This document shows, one piece after another, positions 19,621 to 32,261 of a DNA stretch of 58,604 bases; positions within the stretch are counted from its first letter, which is position 1; the number at the start of each line of letters is the position of its first letter. The translations under genes and the position numbers were made by a program. The notes below the pieces were generated by a model, which did not search any database, was not told the origin of the DNA, and saw only the letters and a list, made by a program, of their open reading frames with translations. This stretch comes from Penium margaritaceum (Eukaryota > Streptophyta > Zygnematophyceae > Desmidiales > Peniaceae), in the NCBI GenBank assembly GCA_023375785.1, contig SZWC01002438.1, positions 152,263-210,866 on the forward strand. Direction: 5' to 3'.

Positions 19621-22544
19621 GTACAGTTTACTATGACCACTCGGCCATGTCCATGCCCGTGCAGATCCTTGATGCGGACCCAGGTGGTATCGGTGGATTG
19701 TCTAGTTGCGAACGACCAGCTTGGAGCTAACCGACAACTGCTTCAGTCTTTGCATTGTATGTCCACCGTTTGATGTCGAATGCATGCATGTGACCAATCG
19801 TAGTGTCCGCTTTGTCTTCTGCACGTCTAGGTTCAAATAGCATACCGTTTTGACATGTCTACGTTGAGTTAGGTTTTGGGCCGGTTTATGACATACCTTG
19901 TGCTGCCGTGTGCGACACCCGCCGTGCGTTTTGGCAGGTACTTATGCCATGGACCTGTCATTTATCATCTTCTCTGCAAATGCTATTGAAACATTCTGAC
20001 TCTTTGCCTTGTGTCTCCTAGCCATACCCTTGCCATTGTGTGTACGACTTGTGACTGTCGTCACCGTCTCACCAGGCATTGACGTCAGTGGTTGTGTCGC
20101 TAGGAAGCTTCCACACATCTTCTCAACTGTTTTGCAATTTGGACACCTCTTTTGCCGCCAGACGCAATAGCCCTCAGCGCCACTGCAACTCTCCTCCATT
20201 GTGTGTGGACACTGCCTCTCTCTGTCGCAACCACCCAAGTGGAACTCAAACGGTGCTCCCACTCCATGCTGTTATGTGTAGCACCACAGTAAGTGGCAGC
20301 AACATCAATTGGCTGCATTTGTAGCCGTTACACCTGCCAGGCTAGATTCACCGCCACTTGTCGGTCCTCTTGATGAAGAATTGGACTCACCATATGCAAT
20401 CGCCTACTACACCGAGTGTGTGTGGGTGGACCGGCACGTTTTTTACGAGCCCTCGTCCACTGACAATGACACGCTGCACTGATTTTGCATGCTGGACAAC
20501 TCATACTGGCGCAAAACATTGTTGTAGCAGCAGAACGTGAAGCGAAGGAGCGAGAGCATGAGATTAATCGACAAGTCTACACGGTGGACAATTTGCCACC
20601 GTTGCCACCTCGTCCCTCAAGCATGCAACCTCCCAGGGACATTTAGTCACCCACCCTCACCTCTGCCTCTTGCAGGCCCATGCAAACATGAACATGAGCA
20701 TTGAGTGTGAGTACGCTAAAAAATGCCAAGAATTTGACTAACTTTGGAACATAGAATATGAAACAACAAGGAGAGTTCACAAATGGGCCCCTAGCAAGCT
20801 TATGTAGAGGCACCAGCAGCTAGCCGCACTTGGCCCTATCACTTCTGCTAAGCCCAAACGAGTCAGCGGGGAGAGCACACTACATAGACCACGTGAACAA
20901 CAAAGGCGGTCTCCTCGATACACTAGAATAGCTCTCCAAATACCTGGGTCTCAACCATGGAGAAAACACGAGGTCGTTTTGTCAGGTCGAGGTCCACGCA
21001 ACACTCCCCCTGGGCAAATGAACCTGACGCAAATGTCCTCAATGGAGATGCTGATACCGTAGCTGAAAAAATGATCCTAACCGATAAAACATGTGGTCTC
21101 TCTATCACGCAGAGGTAACTCCCCCTATTAGGTACAACTCTGCTCCCACCCTCAAAGACAAAGTGGTGTCTCCGGCTACGGGTCCTCACGTCGTCCCTAC
21201 ATCACCTAGATTGTACCAATCCTCGTGTGAATGCCAAGGTTCTTAACTCATAATCTCTCCTCTCTCCACTCTACCACGATGCATTTGTGTATGCCAAAGG
21301 GAATGAGCGAGCAGCACGCAAGTGTGGATGAAGTGGCGAGCTGGCCTCTAAGGTGGGATACAGTAGCTTGAAGTACAAGGGTGCACCGCCACAAGAGGAG
21401 GTACGCTGGGACAACGAGCCTCTCCTATGGTAGTGTCTTTGTTGGACGTCATACTTGGAGTTGGTACAGGATCCTCCCCGAGGATGAGTGTTCAAGATCT
21501 TGATAGTAGAAAGCTCATGGCGATAGTAGTAGTACTCCTCTATACTGACAGTAGCTCCTATGCTACCATCAACTCCTGCTGGAATATCTTTGCAGGCTCC
21601 TATAAGTGAGCGTAAGCTGCCTTAGACATGTGAAGGCGGCCCATGTCCGCCTCACGTAGGACCAACTCTGTCTGACTAGATGCTGCACACATTGACTATA
21701 GAACTTACAAGTACAACTTTCTGTATCTCTGCTGCTGAAGACGATGGAGCCGCTGCTGATGCATCCTCCTAGAGGTCAAGGAAACTTGCAATATGCTAGG
21801 ATGCTGTATAATCAGATGCAGTTGAAGGTGTCCCATCTTGAGTACAACTCATGTCAGTCGGATGAGGAGGGATGAGTAGTCGCGTACCGAGAGAAAAGGA
21901 GAAGGTAGAGTTGTGAGAGTTCGTAGAGCATGTGGAAATCTTGTTCGTGCAGGTACTGCTACTCTCAACATCTATGTGATCAACACGTTCACCAACACAT
22001 GAACAGGCGAGGGTAGAGCTCAACTCTTGGTGACAAGGTGACTCTATCCGTGTAGTTTAATCTATTGCAGACGTTACCTTCTTCCTCAATCGTTGCACTC
22101 ACCACCACTCTTGCTCCTCTCCAGTCGTGAGCGCCCCTCGCCAACCATGGGGCTAGATTCTGCCTCCATCCAGGCCTTCCTATAATGGTCCTCCCTCCTA
22201 GGGCTGCGACAATGGTCACTTCTCCGACCACTCCTTTGACCACTCTTCTGATCTTCTTGACAAGGAGCATACTTTTGAGGGCAACCTGGCAGAGCTCCTC
22301 CACCTTCGCTCTGAGGGAGGTGAGGGTGTGAGTGGCCAGTTTTGGGTGTTTGAATATGAGTCTGATGCCAGCCTTTGTGGTGTTGCGTTTGGCTGTGTCC
22401 AGGGGGCATTGAGTGATGATCGTTCATGGATTGAAGAATGGGAGTCTCTCACATTCCCCACTCATCTTGGTGTCATCTCTCCCCACTCTTTTTGTGACAT
22501 TGTCGCTCTCTGCCTTGTTCTACTCTCCATTCATGCATCTCTTG
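19621..22544 (+). other. Unassigned: Cop5 LTR remainder and probable Cop6 5' part
   Basis: By position this should hold the rest of the Cop5 3' LTR, then the 5' LTR, leader and gag of Cop6, but none is recognisable. One Glu/Arg-rich stretch near 20530-20620 (AEREAKEREHEINRQ) looks coding-like. Near 22240-22340 the plus strand stays open and His-rich. I could not find a primer site, a CCHC knuckle or an LTR edge. Confidence 0.35.
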
Positions 22545-24264
22545 GCCTCTAGATCATTGACCCAAGGGAAACACACCACATGACCCCCTGTTGTTTGTTC
22601 TTTGTGTCTCTTGGGCCAGTTGGCTCTATTTGCTCTGTGCGCATGGGCTCCGGCCAACTTCTCCATGTGTAAGGTGTTGGTCTTTTTTGCTTTGTCGGTC
22701 CTGGTGGCACTGTGTACGTACGTGCTGTACGTGCCCGACGTTGAGGTTAGCTTGCTCTCTGTGACTACCCTTGATGACCAGGGCATGGACCTCTCTTCCA
22801 ACCGCGGCATTACCTCTGTTGCGCAACACTCAACTGGCTATGTTGTTCGTTGTGGCGTGCACTATGATTGTCTATCCCGTGTCCCTCCCATGTTGCCTTT
22901 GTGTTGCGCTGCCTTTGCTCTTGTTCACGTATACAAACCTTCTATACTATCGCTTGTGTCACATTCACACCGCCGCCATCCAGCATCTTCTGTGTCTCCG
23001 TCCTGCTACTCGCCTTGACCCTTCCACGTTTGCACCTCCATGCTCCTCTGCCTACTTTTACTACACTGGTAACAAGATACACCGTTCCCCATTTACAGCT
23101 GCTGTGTCCACCACCTATCATCCTCTTGATCTTGTGCATGCTGATGTCATGGGTCCTTTGCTTCAATACTTCCTTGGTGGCCTTGGTTGCTATGTGTTGT
23201 ACTCGATTGATGACTTCTCTTGCTTCTGATGGATCTTCGCTCTTCATCACAAAAGTGACATCACTGATGTGCTTGAATCCTAGCTTCCTCAGGCTGAGCG
23301 GGAGTGTCTTTGTCTTTTGCGTGTCGTTCGCAATGATAGGGGGTGAAAATGTTGGTCCTATCTCTCGCTTTCTTGATTCACGTGGTGTTTTTCTTGAGTC
23401 CTCTGTCCCCAACACACCACAAAAAAATGGTGTGTTAGAGTATTGGAACCGCGCCCTTGCTGATGGTGTGTGCTCCTTTCTCTCCACCTCTGGCCAATCC
23501 CCCTTGTTTGCCTTGGAGGAAATTTCCTACATGACGTGGGTCTAGAATTGTTTCGTTCATGGTACTTTCCCTCATGTTGTCATGCCCTTTTAGCGCTGGG
23601 CGGGCTGGCATATTGGCCTTTGTGTTGCTCGTGTGTGGGGGTGTCTTGTCTTGGTGTGGCTTCAAGCTGAACAATGGGATGGTAAGCTTTTTCCCCGTGG
23701 TTGTTTGTGCATCTTCCTAAGTGTCTCCCCATTTTCCAAAGCTTGGCGGTTGTGAGATCCTTCTTGTTGTGCTGTCCTTGAGTCGTGTGATGTACTCTTC
23801 TTTGATCACTTGTTTGAGCGTGATGTTCCTTGCTCTGTAAGCGGGTGCCTCCCTCTGCCTTCTTGGGGTGGGGGTAACACTCCTCCCTCTCGGGCCTTGG
23901 TTCTCCCCTCTGTGCTTCCAACTACGTCCTCTACCTCCTCGGAGCCCTCTACCTCCTCTGAGTCCTCAAATCCCTATGCCTCTTTTGAGCCTGAGCTTTG
24001 TGTTGCCTCTGAGTCCTTGGCCTTCTTTGAGCCTTTTGTCTCCTGTAAGCCTCTAGCCCCCTCTGAACCCTCCTCCGCCTCAAAACCATCTTCTCCCTCT
24101 ATACCTCCAGCTCACTTTGAGCCCTTTGCAACTTCTGCTGCACCTTCTCCATCTATGCACCCATGCTCCGGCTCCCTTGTGGTATCTTCACCGCCATCTG
24201 TGCGTGTTCCATCTATTCCTAGTGGCTCACCCTACATGCGTAGAGGTCACCTCAAGACACTCTA
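22545..24264 (+). pseudogene. Cop6 protease, integrase and linker
   Basis: The protease starts at a decayed active site, IIDPRETHHMT, where the family has IIDSGASHHMT. LYVPDVEVSLLSVTTLDDQG follows. The integrase part has LDLVHADVMGP, YSIDDFSCF, a GxxxESSVPNTPQKNGVLE box and weak flanks. A Ser/Pro/Glu-rich linker (about 23870-24264, many SEPS and SFEP units) leads to RT. The catalytic Ser-Gly of the protease and one integrase Asp are lost. Multiple frameshifts occur. It is on the same strand as Cop5 and of the same clade. Confidence 0.8.
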
Positions 24265-24494
24265 GTCTTCCTTTCATCCTCTTGTCTCTAGTAACTTTGG
24301 CCTCGGTGCTCTTGGAATTGTGAAATCTCCATTGTCCACGGTGGCCTCTGTGATGCATCCCTGTACTGCCCTTTGCTACTTCCTCATGGAACAGGAGTTC
24401 CACTCAGCCCTTTCCTTGTTTTTGGCCGGATATGTTGCCTCATTCTTTACTACTACTGGTCTCTCTCCCCTTCTACCTGAACCTCAAACTGTGC

Positions 24495-25676
24495 AGCTGC
24501 TCGCATAGCAACTGATTTCCCTCTATGGGAGCAAGCTATGCAAGCTGAACTTGACGTGCTATCTGATCATGGCATGTAAAACCTCGTGGATCTTCCATCG
24601 AGCCGCAAACTTGTTGCCGCTAAATGGGTGCACCACCGCAAGCTGAACCCTATGAACACCGTTGAATAGCACAAGGCGTGGATCACAGGAAAAGGGTTTT
24701 CGCAAGTTCGTGGGGTTGAATTTGATGAGACATCTGCCCCAATTTGTCGTTACACCACTGCCAGGCCACTACTTAGCTTGGTTTCCGAGTATGACTAGGA
24801 ACTAGAATAGATGGACATCAACAACGCCTTTCTACATGGCAAAATTGAGGAAATCTACATGGAGCTGTTATCTGGTTTTTTTTATGGAACAAATCGAGTG
24901 TGGCACCTACAGAAGGCCCTCTATGGCTTAAAGCAATTCCCGTGCTGTTGGAACCAAGAGATTACAGCAAACTTGGAAAAGGGAGTTGGTTCATGTGACA
25001 AGATACCTCAGGGTTATTGGTTCCCCGATGTATCTTGCCACAACCACATGTGTTGATGTTGCCTTTGCTGTGAATTTTCTGTCTCAAAGTTTTTAGTATC
25101 CCCGTGAGTATCATCTTAAGGCTACATTGCAAGTAGTCGGGTATGCACTTTCCACAACTCGCATTGGGTTGTAATCTCATGCACAACCATTAGTTCTGGT
25201 TGATGGCCTCACTGAAAATGACTTGGCACATGACTCTCATACACACATCAGAACCGGATACATCTTCATGGTTGGTGGGACAATAATCTCATGGAAAAGT
25301 GGAAAACAAGAGTGTGTTGCACGCAAAACGTTTTAGGCTGAGTGTGTGGCTCTTGGCGTAGGCATGTGTGGGGCTCTCAGGCTTTGTCCTCTACTACAGC
25401 AACTGCGTGTACCCATCCGTTGTATCACCCTGTGTTGTGACAATCAAAGCACAAAGGCCATTGTAGAAAAGAGTGGCGTGCATCACTCCCCACACCAAGC
25501 ATATCAACGTGGAGCATCACATTGTTCGCGAGTGCGTTGCTATTGGAATTATCCGAGTTGCTTGGGTGGACACACGATCTCAGAGAGCTGATTTTCTCAC
25601 CAAAGCCCTCAGGTGTAATGTTTTTAAGAGTACTGCTCATGTTGTTGGTCTCATCTGTCCCCATGACCCACGTTGA
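24495..25676 (+). pseudogene. Cop6 reverse transcriptase (internally deleted) and RNase H
   Basis: RT begins with TDFPLWEQAMQAELDVL. It runs through LVAAKWVHHRKLNP, GKGFSQVRGVEFDET, MDINNAFLHG and YGLKQFPCCWNQEI. It then jumps to PTRYLRVIGSPMYLATTT, so about a hundred residues with the YVDD catalytic box are missing. RNase H follows with WKSGKQECVA, CDNQSTKAI, TKHINVEHHIVRECV and RADFLTKAL, ending in TGA (25674-25676). TAG stops stand at 24796 (Trp position) and 24808 (Gln position). This copy cannot reverse transcribe. Confidence 0.87.
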
Positions 25677-25773
25677 GGTGCATGATGATTGCTCAGTTCT
25701 GTTGGTCTCTCACCTTGATGAGAGTATTGTGTCACCATGTGTGTGGGTTGTTTGCCTGTGGGTCATGGGGGAG

Positions 25774-26635
25774 TGTTGAAGTTTTTGTTGACCACTCACA
25801 TCTCTATGCCCTCTTGTCTCACTCTCCATGGCACACATGTATACAAATTAAATGACAATGGCCTTACCTAGGGAGACATCATATGAGCGCACCATGATTG
25901 CTGGCTTTGGCGCCATGAAGCAACTGATCTACCCAGGAGTGCCTTCTAGCACATGCATGGCCGTTGTTTCATTACGTCACATTGATGCGGTAGATGCCAG
26001 GGTTCTTACATTCTCACTACCAATCCCTGCATGATTCTTGATTGCCTCTCAGTGTTTTTGGAGAGTTACATGTTATCCCACTGGCTGATCCTTAGGGGGC
26101 TACCTTTTTTGTTGTTGGCCATGCATTGGTGAGAAGCCACCCTCGGTTAGTACCAAGAGGTCAGGCTCAAACCCTGGATGGCGGTGTATGCTCATCCGAG
26201 TGGTTGCTTGGTGTGAGTACGTGTTCACCCGCGTCTTAGACTCTCGCTCCCCCTCACCCTTTTTCACCTTGGTGTGATACTTGATTGTAAGGCAAGCTTG
26301 CCACATACATGGCGTCTCTTACTTACGCTATGTACGACTACTACAGACGTGACATGCTTGTCCAGCTAGGAAACTGTCTAAAAACTACACCTAGAACCCC
26401 CAGCAAGTTGTATGCAAGTGTTTTGCCACCCTTGTGGTTGGACCATACTACACAGAGCTCCCAAGCAGGGGAAAGGGAACCTCTTGTTTTGTCCGTCTTC
26501 GTGAGCTCTGAATTTGACACCACTCACTCGCAAGTACTCGTCAGTGATTCATAGGTACATCAACTGTTCATATGCACTTTCTTTGTTCCTTGACTGTAAA
26601 TAGTCAAGTCTCCAGCTCCTACATAGAAGTCAAGC
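25774..26635 (+). repeat. Cop6 3' LTR, interrupted by Cop7
   Basis: A purine run (GGGTCATGGGGGAG) precedes TGTTGAAGTTTTTG at 25774, about 100 bases after the RNase H stop. The start is well supported. The end is taken as the point where the Cop7 LTR begins, so the true length is unknown. Confidence 0.6.
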
Positions 26636-27090
26636 TGAAAGCAGCATTGTGCTGGTCTAGGTAAGACTATTTTCTGCTGCTTGACTCACGTGGACAGACG
26701 TGAGTGGCCTACTGCACCCAGACTTAGCACTTGCATAGTGAGAGTTGCTTGGTTGTGAGAGGGAGAGAAGCGCTCAGGGAGTTAGCGCCAGAANTTCGTG
26801 AGCTCTGAATTTGACACCACTCACTCGCAAGTACTCGTCAGTGATTCATAGGTACATCAACTGTTCATATGCACTTTCTTTGTTCCTTGACTGTAAATAG
26901 TCAAGTCTCCAGCTCCTACATAGAAGTCAAGCTGAAAGCAGCATTGTGCTGGTCTAGGTAAGACTATTTTCTGCTGCTTGACTCACGTGGACAGACGTGA
27001 GTGGCCTACTGCACCCAGACTTAGCACTTGCATAGTGAGAGTTGCTTGGTTGTGAGAGGGAGAGAAGCGCTCAGGGAGTTAGCGCCAGAA
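26498..27090. other. Contig join at N 26794 with 296-bp identical duplication
   Basis: 26498-26793 and 26795-27090 read the same from TTCGTGAGCTC to GCGCCAGAA, with a single N between them. Two overlapping contig ends were evidently placed end to end. The real locus probably has one copy, containing the Cop6 LTR to Cop7 LTR boundary. Confidence 0.9.
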
Positions 27091-27680
27091 TCGGAGTTGA
27101 ATTATGAATTGACTCATTAGCAAACAAGAATGAGAAATGGACTGAGATCCCTCACAATTCTAGCCTCGCTTCATCTCTGTGAGGCTTGTTCCTGAGAAAA
27201 CCAGCCAACCAAGAAAATCCTAGTACTATCCAGACAGGCAAGGTTTTTCAGTGAGCCCTGCCAAACGGCCCATGGTCCCAAACCCAGGCGTCCCTCATTT
27301 TCCCTCAAAAGTGGACCATACCCAAATAACTATGTTGCAAACTGATTTGTGTAATCAGAATCGACAAGAAAAAGAGCAATGAGGAGTTATGGCTGCCCGA
27401 ACCCGGGCGCCGGCTGCGCTACTCCTGTCAGCTACATGCAACTACTACAGACATGACAGTTAAGGGTTGCTGCTGTTGGAGCTGGCCATGTGCTGGTGTT
27501 GTGTCGGAAGCATGAGGAGGAGCGGGACCAAGTGCACAGCATCACGATAACACTTCCACTCCACCGAGCAACGTCCCACCAGTGTCAGCGTCCATCCAGT
27601 GACTCATCTCCACAAGCATGTGTACTGGACGAGAGATCACATTATGAGCTAGTGAGGCAGTGCACAGACAAATAACAACA
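26933..27680 (-). repeat. Cop7 3' LTR
   Basis: On the plus strand it runs from TGAAAGCAGCATTGTGC to GACAAATAACAACA. It aligns with 40782-41530. Because of the join at 26794, its first 158 bases also appear at 26636-26793. Confidence 0.87.
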
Positions 27681-27700
27681 CTCTCCCATGACCCACAGGT
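27681..27700 (-). other. Cop7 polypurine tract
   Basis: The minus strand reads GTGGGTCATGGGAGAG directly before TGTTGTTATTTG. Cop6 has a very similar tract, in keeping with their kinship. Confidence 0.7.
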
Positions 27701-27847
27701 GTTAGTGTACATGGACGTGCAAAGGTCATGCTCCCTTATGCCCCATGGTCCCATACTCATCACAAGAGCAAAGGAAGGTAGAGCACATGCGCGACGCACA
27801 TGGGAGACGGACAACACATGCAAGAGGGGGATACACAACACATTTAC

Positions 27848-29287
27848 TCAAGATAGCAAGCCGACCATACTCACAACCCTCTTTAACAAACTACACTTCA
27901 GCGCTTTGGTGAGGAAGTCAGCCAACTTCTCTACAGTCTCGACCCAGACGATGTGAATGCTGGCCTCATGCAACAAGCTACAAACGTAGTGATACTCAAC
28001 ATTTATATGCCTTGTGCATGAATGGTGGAAGCACTTGTTATCGGCAATCGCAATGGCATTCTTGTTTTCATAGTACAGGATGATGGACTACAGAGGATGA
28101 CGCAACTAACCTAGCACGCGACACAGCCACACAGTCTCATAAGCAATAGCACCCAAAGCTACGAACTCTCCCTCTACTGTGCTACGTGCAACACACCCTT
28201 ACTTCTTGTTGCACAATAACACAGCCGTGCCACCGATGAGAAAGATCCAACCAGTGCGGTTCTTTCTATTTGTAGCCCATAGCCACCACGGACGACTAAC
28301 AACGGAAGTTCAGGCCTTGGCATAGAGTGAAGATCATATAGCGCAACACGGAAACCTTTGTATCAAGGTGCAACTGGTTTGGGACTTGTGAAAATTGAGT
28401 GGGGACATTTATGACAAAGACGATGTCCGCACATGTGATGGTGGCGAGAAACATAAGGGGTCCGATGATGCACAGGAACGTTGTGATGTCCACAGCCACA
28501 TGTAAGGTGCTAGCGTTAGTGACGTTCAATGCCACCTGCCAATCTGCGGTCATTGGGATGGAGGCACTGGGGACAGTGGATGGGAGGTCCACAAAGCGAT
28601 CGGCAAGCTTCTCAATGTACACTATCTAATTTACGCACACAATGTTGTGTGTGCGATCACGCTCAATATCCATGCCAAGAAACACCTATGCCGGTCCGAG
28701 ATCCTTTATATTATAGGTCACCTTCAACAACTCCTTAACCCGCTCAACAATGGCAAGATCAGGAGATGCAAAAAGTAGGTTGTCCACGTAGACAAGGATC
28801 GCAGTGAAGGGGTCCCCGGAAGGAGTGATGAATAGGGCTAGGCTATGCCGTGTTGCGAATAGAACGACCCGTCAGAATAGTACGGCCAATCTCTGTGGAG
28901 ACTCCTTGAGGCCACACATCTCCTTCCGCAACTGCTAGACTCGGCCCGTCCCAGTCTAAAAGCCAGGGGTCTGGACCATGTAGAGCTCCTCATCATCGAA
29001 AGCATCGTGTACAAAAGCATTTTTCACGTCCATCTCGTGGAGCTCTCAACCATGGTATCCGACTAGGCTGAAAAGCACTCGGGTGGTGGTGAAACGGCCA
29101 ACTAGGACAAAGACCTGGTCGTAGACAAGTTCATCAATCTGGGAGAAGCCCTTGTTGGTGAGCCAGATCTTGTACTTGTCCAGTGTGCCATCTGGTCCCT
29201 ATTTTATGCAGAATATCCACTTTGCCCTAAAGGCCTTGCGGCCAAGGGGAACCTCTACAAGCTCATGCGTCATGTGCTCATGGATGG
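27848..29287 (-). pseudogene. Cop7 reverse transcriptase and RNase H
   Basis: The minus strand has HELVEVPLGRKAFRAKWIF, then a KGFSQ block, LHEMDVKNAFVH, a weak GLK box, and AILVYVDNLLFA (YVDN, so the second catalytic Asp is Asn). VFLGMDIERD and MFLATITCADIVFVI follow. RNase H boxes NKNAIAIADN, RHINVEYHYV and DFLTKAL lead to TGA at 27848-27850. There are several stops, among them TGA at 29046-29048 where the family has Trp. The upstream part of the same frame lies at 35807 and beyond, across the nested insertions. Confidence 0.83.
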
Positions 29288-30215
29288 TGTCAGAAACTGG
29301 GGTGCGGTTCCAACGTGGCCCAACTGGTCTTCTGTGCTCATGGCTATGTTTTGTGCGGGTGGTTTTGAGTCTTCGCGTGAGCATTCTGGTCGCCTCACGC
29401 TATATTTCTGAGAGTTGAAGACAAATGTGAGAAATTCACTTTTGCAAAAGGAACAACACAATTTTGCATCATTTGTGAACATGGACATCACTTGAATTTG
29501 TACAGCTAGTCATGAGCTCTATAACGCACCATACCGTGCACTATTTGGATCACCGTAGCTCCCGCTACGTCACTTGAAGCGTAGCAACCCAGATCAGCCG
29601 CTTAGTCGGCAGCGCACACCACGTCCCCCGCCAAGGCGCCCTCACACATCAAGGACTCATCAAAAATGACATTCCAAAGGCGCAGATGTCCCTAAGCGTA
29701 GTACCGGTGCCCCTCACGTCTTTGGGGTCTGTTTCAATGAGTTAATCATCGAGTTTGGTGATGGGGATTGATGTGGGTCAAAACCTGTTCGCGGAGGTCC
29801 AGTCAGCATTTTGATGAAGTCCCTGAGTATCAAACATTACTACTGAGTTTCGGACTCCGAGCCAGGATTTTGGCGAACTCCCTCAATAACAAACGGCACT
29901 CCTGAAATCCCCTGAATCATCCACCGGACGCCTCGGCAGATCTTCCGGAGAAAAATCCCCATATGGCATTCTGTTACTCGTTCCGGACAATAATTCACCG
30001 GAAGTCGACCGCGGCCAGCTCCTAGAGCCGCCGCGCACACCCCAACTTTGGAAGCCTATATCTCCCTTGTTACTTGTCGGATTCTGGTGAAATAACTTCT
30101 ACCGGATTAAAAAACATGTCAACGTTTAGGAGCAATCCTTTGTTTTAGGATCCAAGCAATCATCGAGTTGCCAGATCTGTCGACGAGGAATTCCTTCTCT
30201 CTGGCAGCTTGTCGG
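29288..30215 (-). repeat. Decayed Cop3-family LTR fragment
   Basis: It starts TGTCAGAAACTGGGG. It then follows the Cop3 LTR through GTTCCAACGTGGCCC, CATTCTGGTCGCCTCACGCT, ATGGACATCA, GTCATGAGCTCT, GAGTTTGGTGATGGGG and TTCTCTCTGGCAGC. Divergence is much higher than between the two Cop3 LTRs. The right end is missing where Cop8 begins. It interrupts Cop7 pol between residues that read REEL and HEHMTHELV. Confidence 0.82.
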
Positions 30216-30945
30216 TGTTGGCTCTAGTGGGTGTGGAGGCACCCTCAAGGATGCCTAGCTCTCAGTGGTTCACGCTACCAAGGTTTGGGCAGCCAATGGA
30301 CACCAATGGTGAAGAGTGTGGAGTACAAGGATCACGGATGTGAGTGGGCAGAACATGTCGCATTCAGTAGATCTGAACGGTAACATGTTTTTGTTACTTA
30401 GCATAGTGAGATTACATCAGATTCTTATAGCCTGTGATCGTAGCTTTCCAACGCATCCAAGCACGCCCAAATCGGAGCAGTAGAGCCCCTGCTACGGCCG
30501 TCGAAGCAACCCTTGGTGGAGTCGAGCCGCCCACCATGCCCACAAACGGGAGCGACGGGAGGCGCTTCGACGGTGGCCTGTCGAATTGCCCTTCCTGTCA
30601 TCCCAACGTGGGGAGGGGCATCCCTTGGTCCAGGGGACCATCCACATTCATTCCTTCATGGCCCATGTGCCTTTGGAGCTCATTGGAGACGAACTAGGAT
30701 CACTGGCGGTGGATTATCCCGCCACCTATGGCGGGTGCCAGACTTCACACGCCCAACACCCGATTTTCGGGCTAGGCTAACTTTCTGAATACTCACTCAA
30801 ATCGAGCGATTCAAAGCTCGATCCTGCATGGAAAAATCCACGAAATCCAAATCTAAAGTCAGATCAGGTGTTCAACCACTCCTCAGTGGTCAAACCAGGG
30901 AGTATGATCAGCGGCACTCATGGCAAGGGGCACACCATATCAACA
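30216..30945 (-). repeat. Cop8 3' LTR
   Basis: On the plus strand it runs from TGTTGGCTCTAGTGG to CACCATATCAACA. A possible TATA (minus strand GCTATAAGAATC) lies near 30423-30434. It matches 35135-35806. Confidence 0.92.
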
Positions 30946-30960
30946 ATCTCCCCCTTGCAC
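30946..30960 (-). other. Cop8 polypurine tract
   Basis: The minus strand reads GGTGCAAGGGGGAGAT right before TGTTGATATGG, the LTR start. Confidence 0.82.
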
Positions 30961-30998
30961 CGCAGTCTTGATGCCCTGTCCTTGGAACCTGTAGCATT

Positions 30999-32261
30999 TT
31001 AAACTTCACAGCGCAGACCAAGCTCCATGCAGCTTGCGTCGTGCCTGTCCTTGGGCTGTGCCTTGGTCATGGCATCAGCGAGCATGCGCTTGGTGCCACA
31101 ATGCACAATAGCCGCATCTCCCTTCGCCACCAAGTCCCGCGCGTAGTGATGACGGATCTCGATGTGCTTGGTCCTCCTGTGCAGCACCGAGTTCTGGGTC
31201 AGACTGATGGCACTCATGTTGTCCACATTGAGTATTGTCGGCTTCCTTTGCGGCACACCAATCTCCTTTGGCAGCCGCTGCAGCCACACCGCCTCCTTTG
31301 CGGCTTCCGCGAGCGCGATGTACTCCGCTTCAGTGCTGGACAGCGCCACGCAGTCCTGCTTCCTGCTTGCCCATGAAACTGCTGCACCACCAAGCACAAA
31401 CACGTACCCCGACGTTGATTTTCTGTCATCCACATCACCAGCCCAGTCGGCATCCGAGTAGCCGACCAACTCAAGGGAGTCATCACGCGCTCCCCCTCCA
31501 AACACTAGCCGCGACTGTTTTGTCGCTTTGAGAAAGCGGAGGATCCGCTTCACCGCTTGCCAATGCAACGACCCGGGGTCAGCAACGTAGCGGCTCACTT
31601 GCCCCTCCGCGAAGGCTAGGTCGGGCCGCGTCGCCACCATGGCGTACATGATGCTCCCCACTGCGGACTGGTATGGTACACCTGCCATCTCCTCCTTCTC
31701 CTCGTCCGTGCTCGGGCCCATGCTCGAGCTCAACTCACATGTGGTGGTCATGGGTGTGCCGATGGGGTTGCACTCCTCCATGTTGTAGCGGCGGAGCACC
31801 TCTTGCACATACTTTGCCTGCCCCATCTCAAGCGTGCGTGCTTTGCGGTCCCTCTTGATGGCGACGCCGAGGTAGTACTCGAGCTCGCCCATGTCGGTCA
31901 TTATGAACCGACCGCCCAGCTGCCGCTTCAGGTTCACCAACTCCTCCATGTCCGATGACACGAGGATGAGGTCATCCACGTAGAGGACCACAATCTGGTG
32001 CAACCCCGGCTGCTTTCGCACGTACACGCTGTGATCCGCCTCGCAGCGCTTGAAGCCAAGCTCGGCCATGAAGCCGTCCATTTTCAGGTACCACATGAGT
32101 GGCGCTTGCTTCAGNGTGAGCTTCTTCTTGAAGATCCACTTGGAGCCGATGATTTTCGCACCCTCCGGTCTGTCAATCAGTTGCCAAGTGCCGTTCTCTT
32201 CGTGGGAGGCAAGCTCAGATTTTATGGCTCCCTCCCACTCAGCCCCATCCTTCTGCTGCAA
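30999..32261 (-). pseudogene. Cop8 reverse transcriptase and RNase H, with assembly gap
   Basis: The N-terminal box ENGTWQLIDRPEGAKIIGSK is followed by KWIFKKKL, then a single N at 32115. The frame resumes at LKQAPLMWYLKMDGF, so the RT fingers and part of the palm (roughly 100 residues with AKGFSQ and QMDV) are missing at the join. Downstream are the catalytic YVDDLILVSSD, YYLGVAIKRD, ATRPDLAFAEGQ, YSDADWAGDVDDRKS, SWASRKQDCVALS, VDNMSAISL, TKHIEIRHHYARD and DAMTKAQPKDRH, ending in TAA at 30999-31001. All visible catalytic motifs are intact, so the enzyme was recently active. Confidence 0.93.

Noticed and set aside
26100..26310. SINE-like segment in the Cop6 LTR (GGCTCAAACCC)
   Set aside because: A single B-box-like match with no A-box. 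Insufficient.
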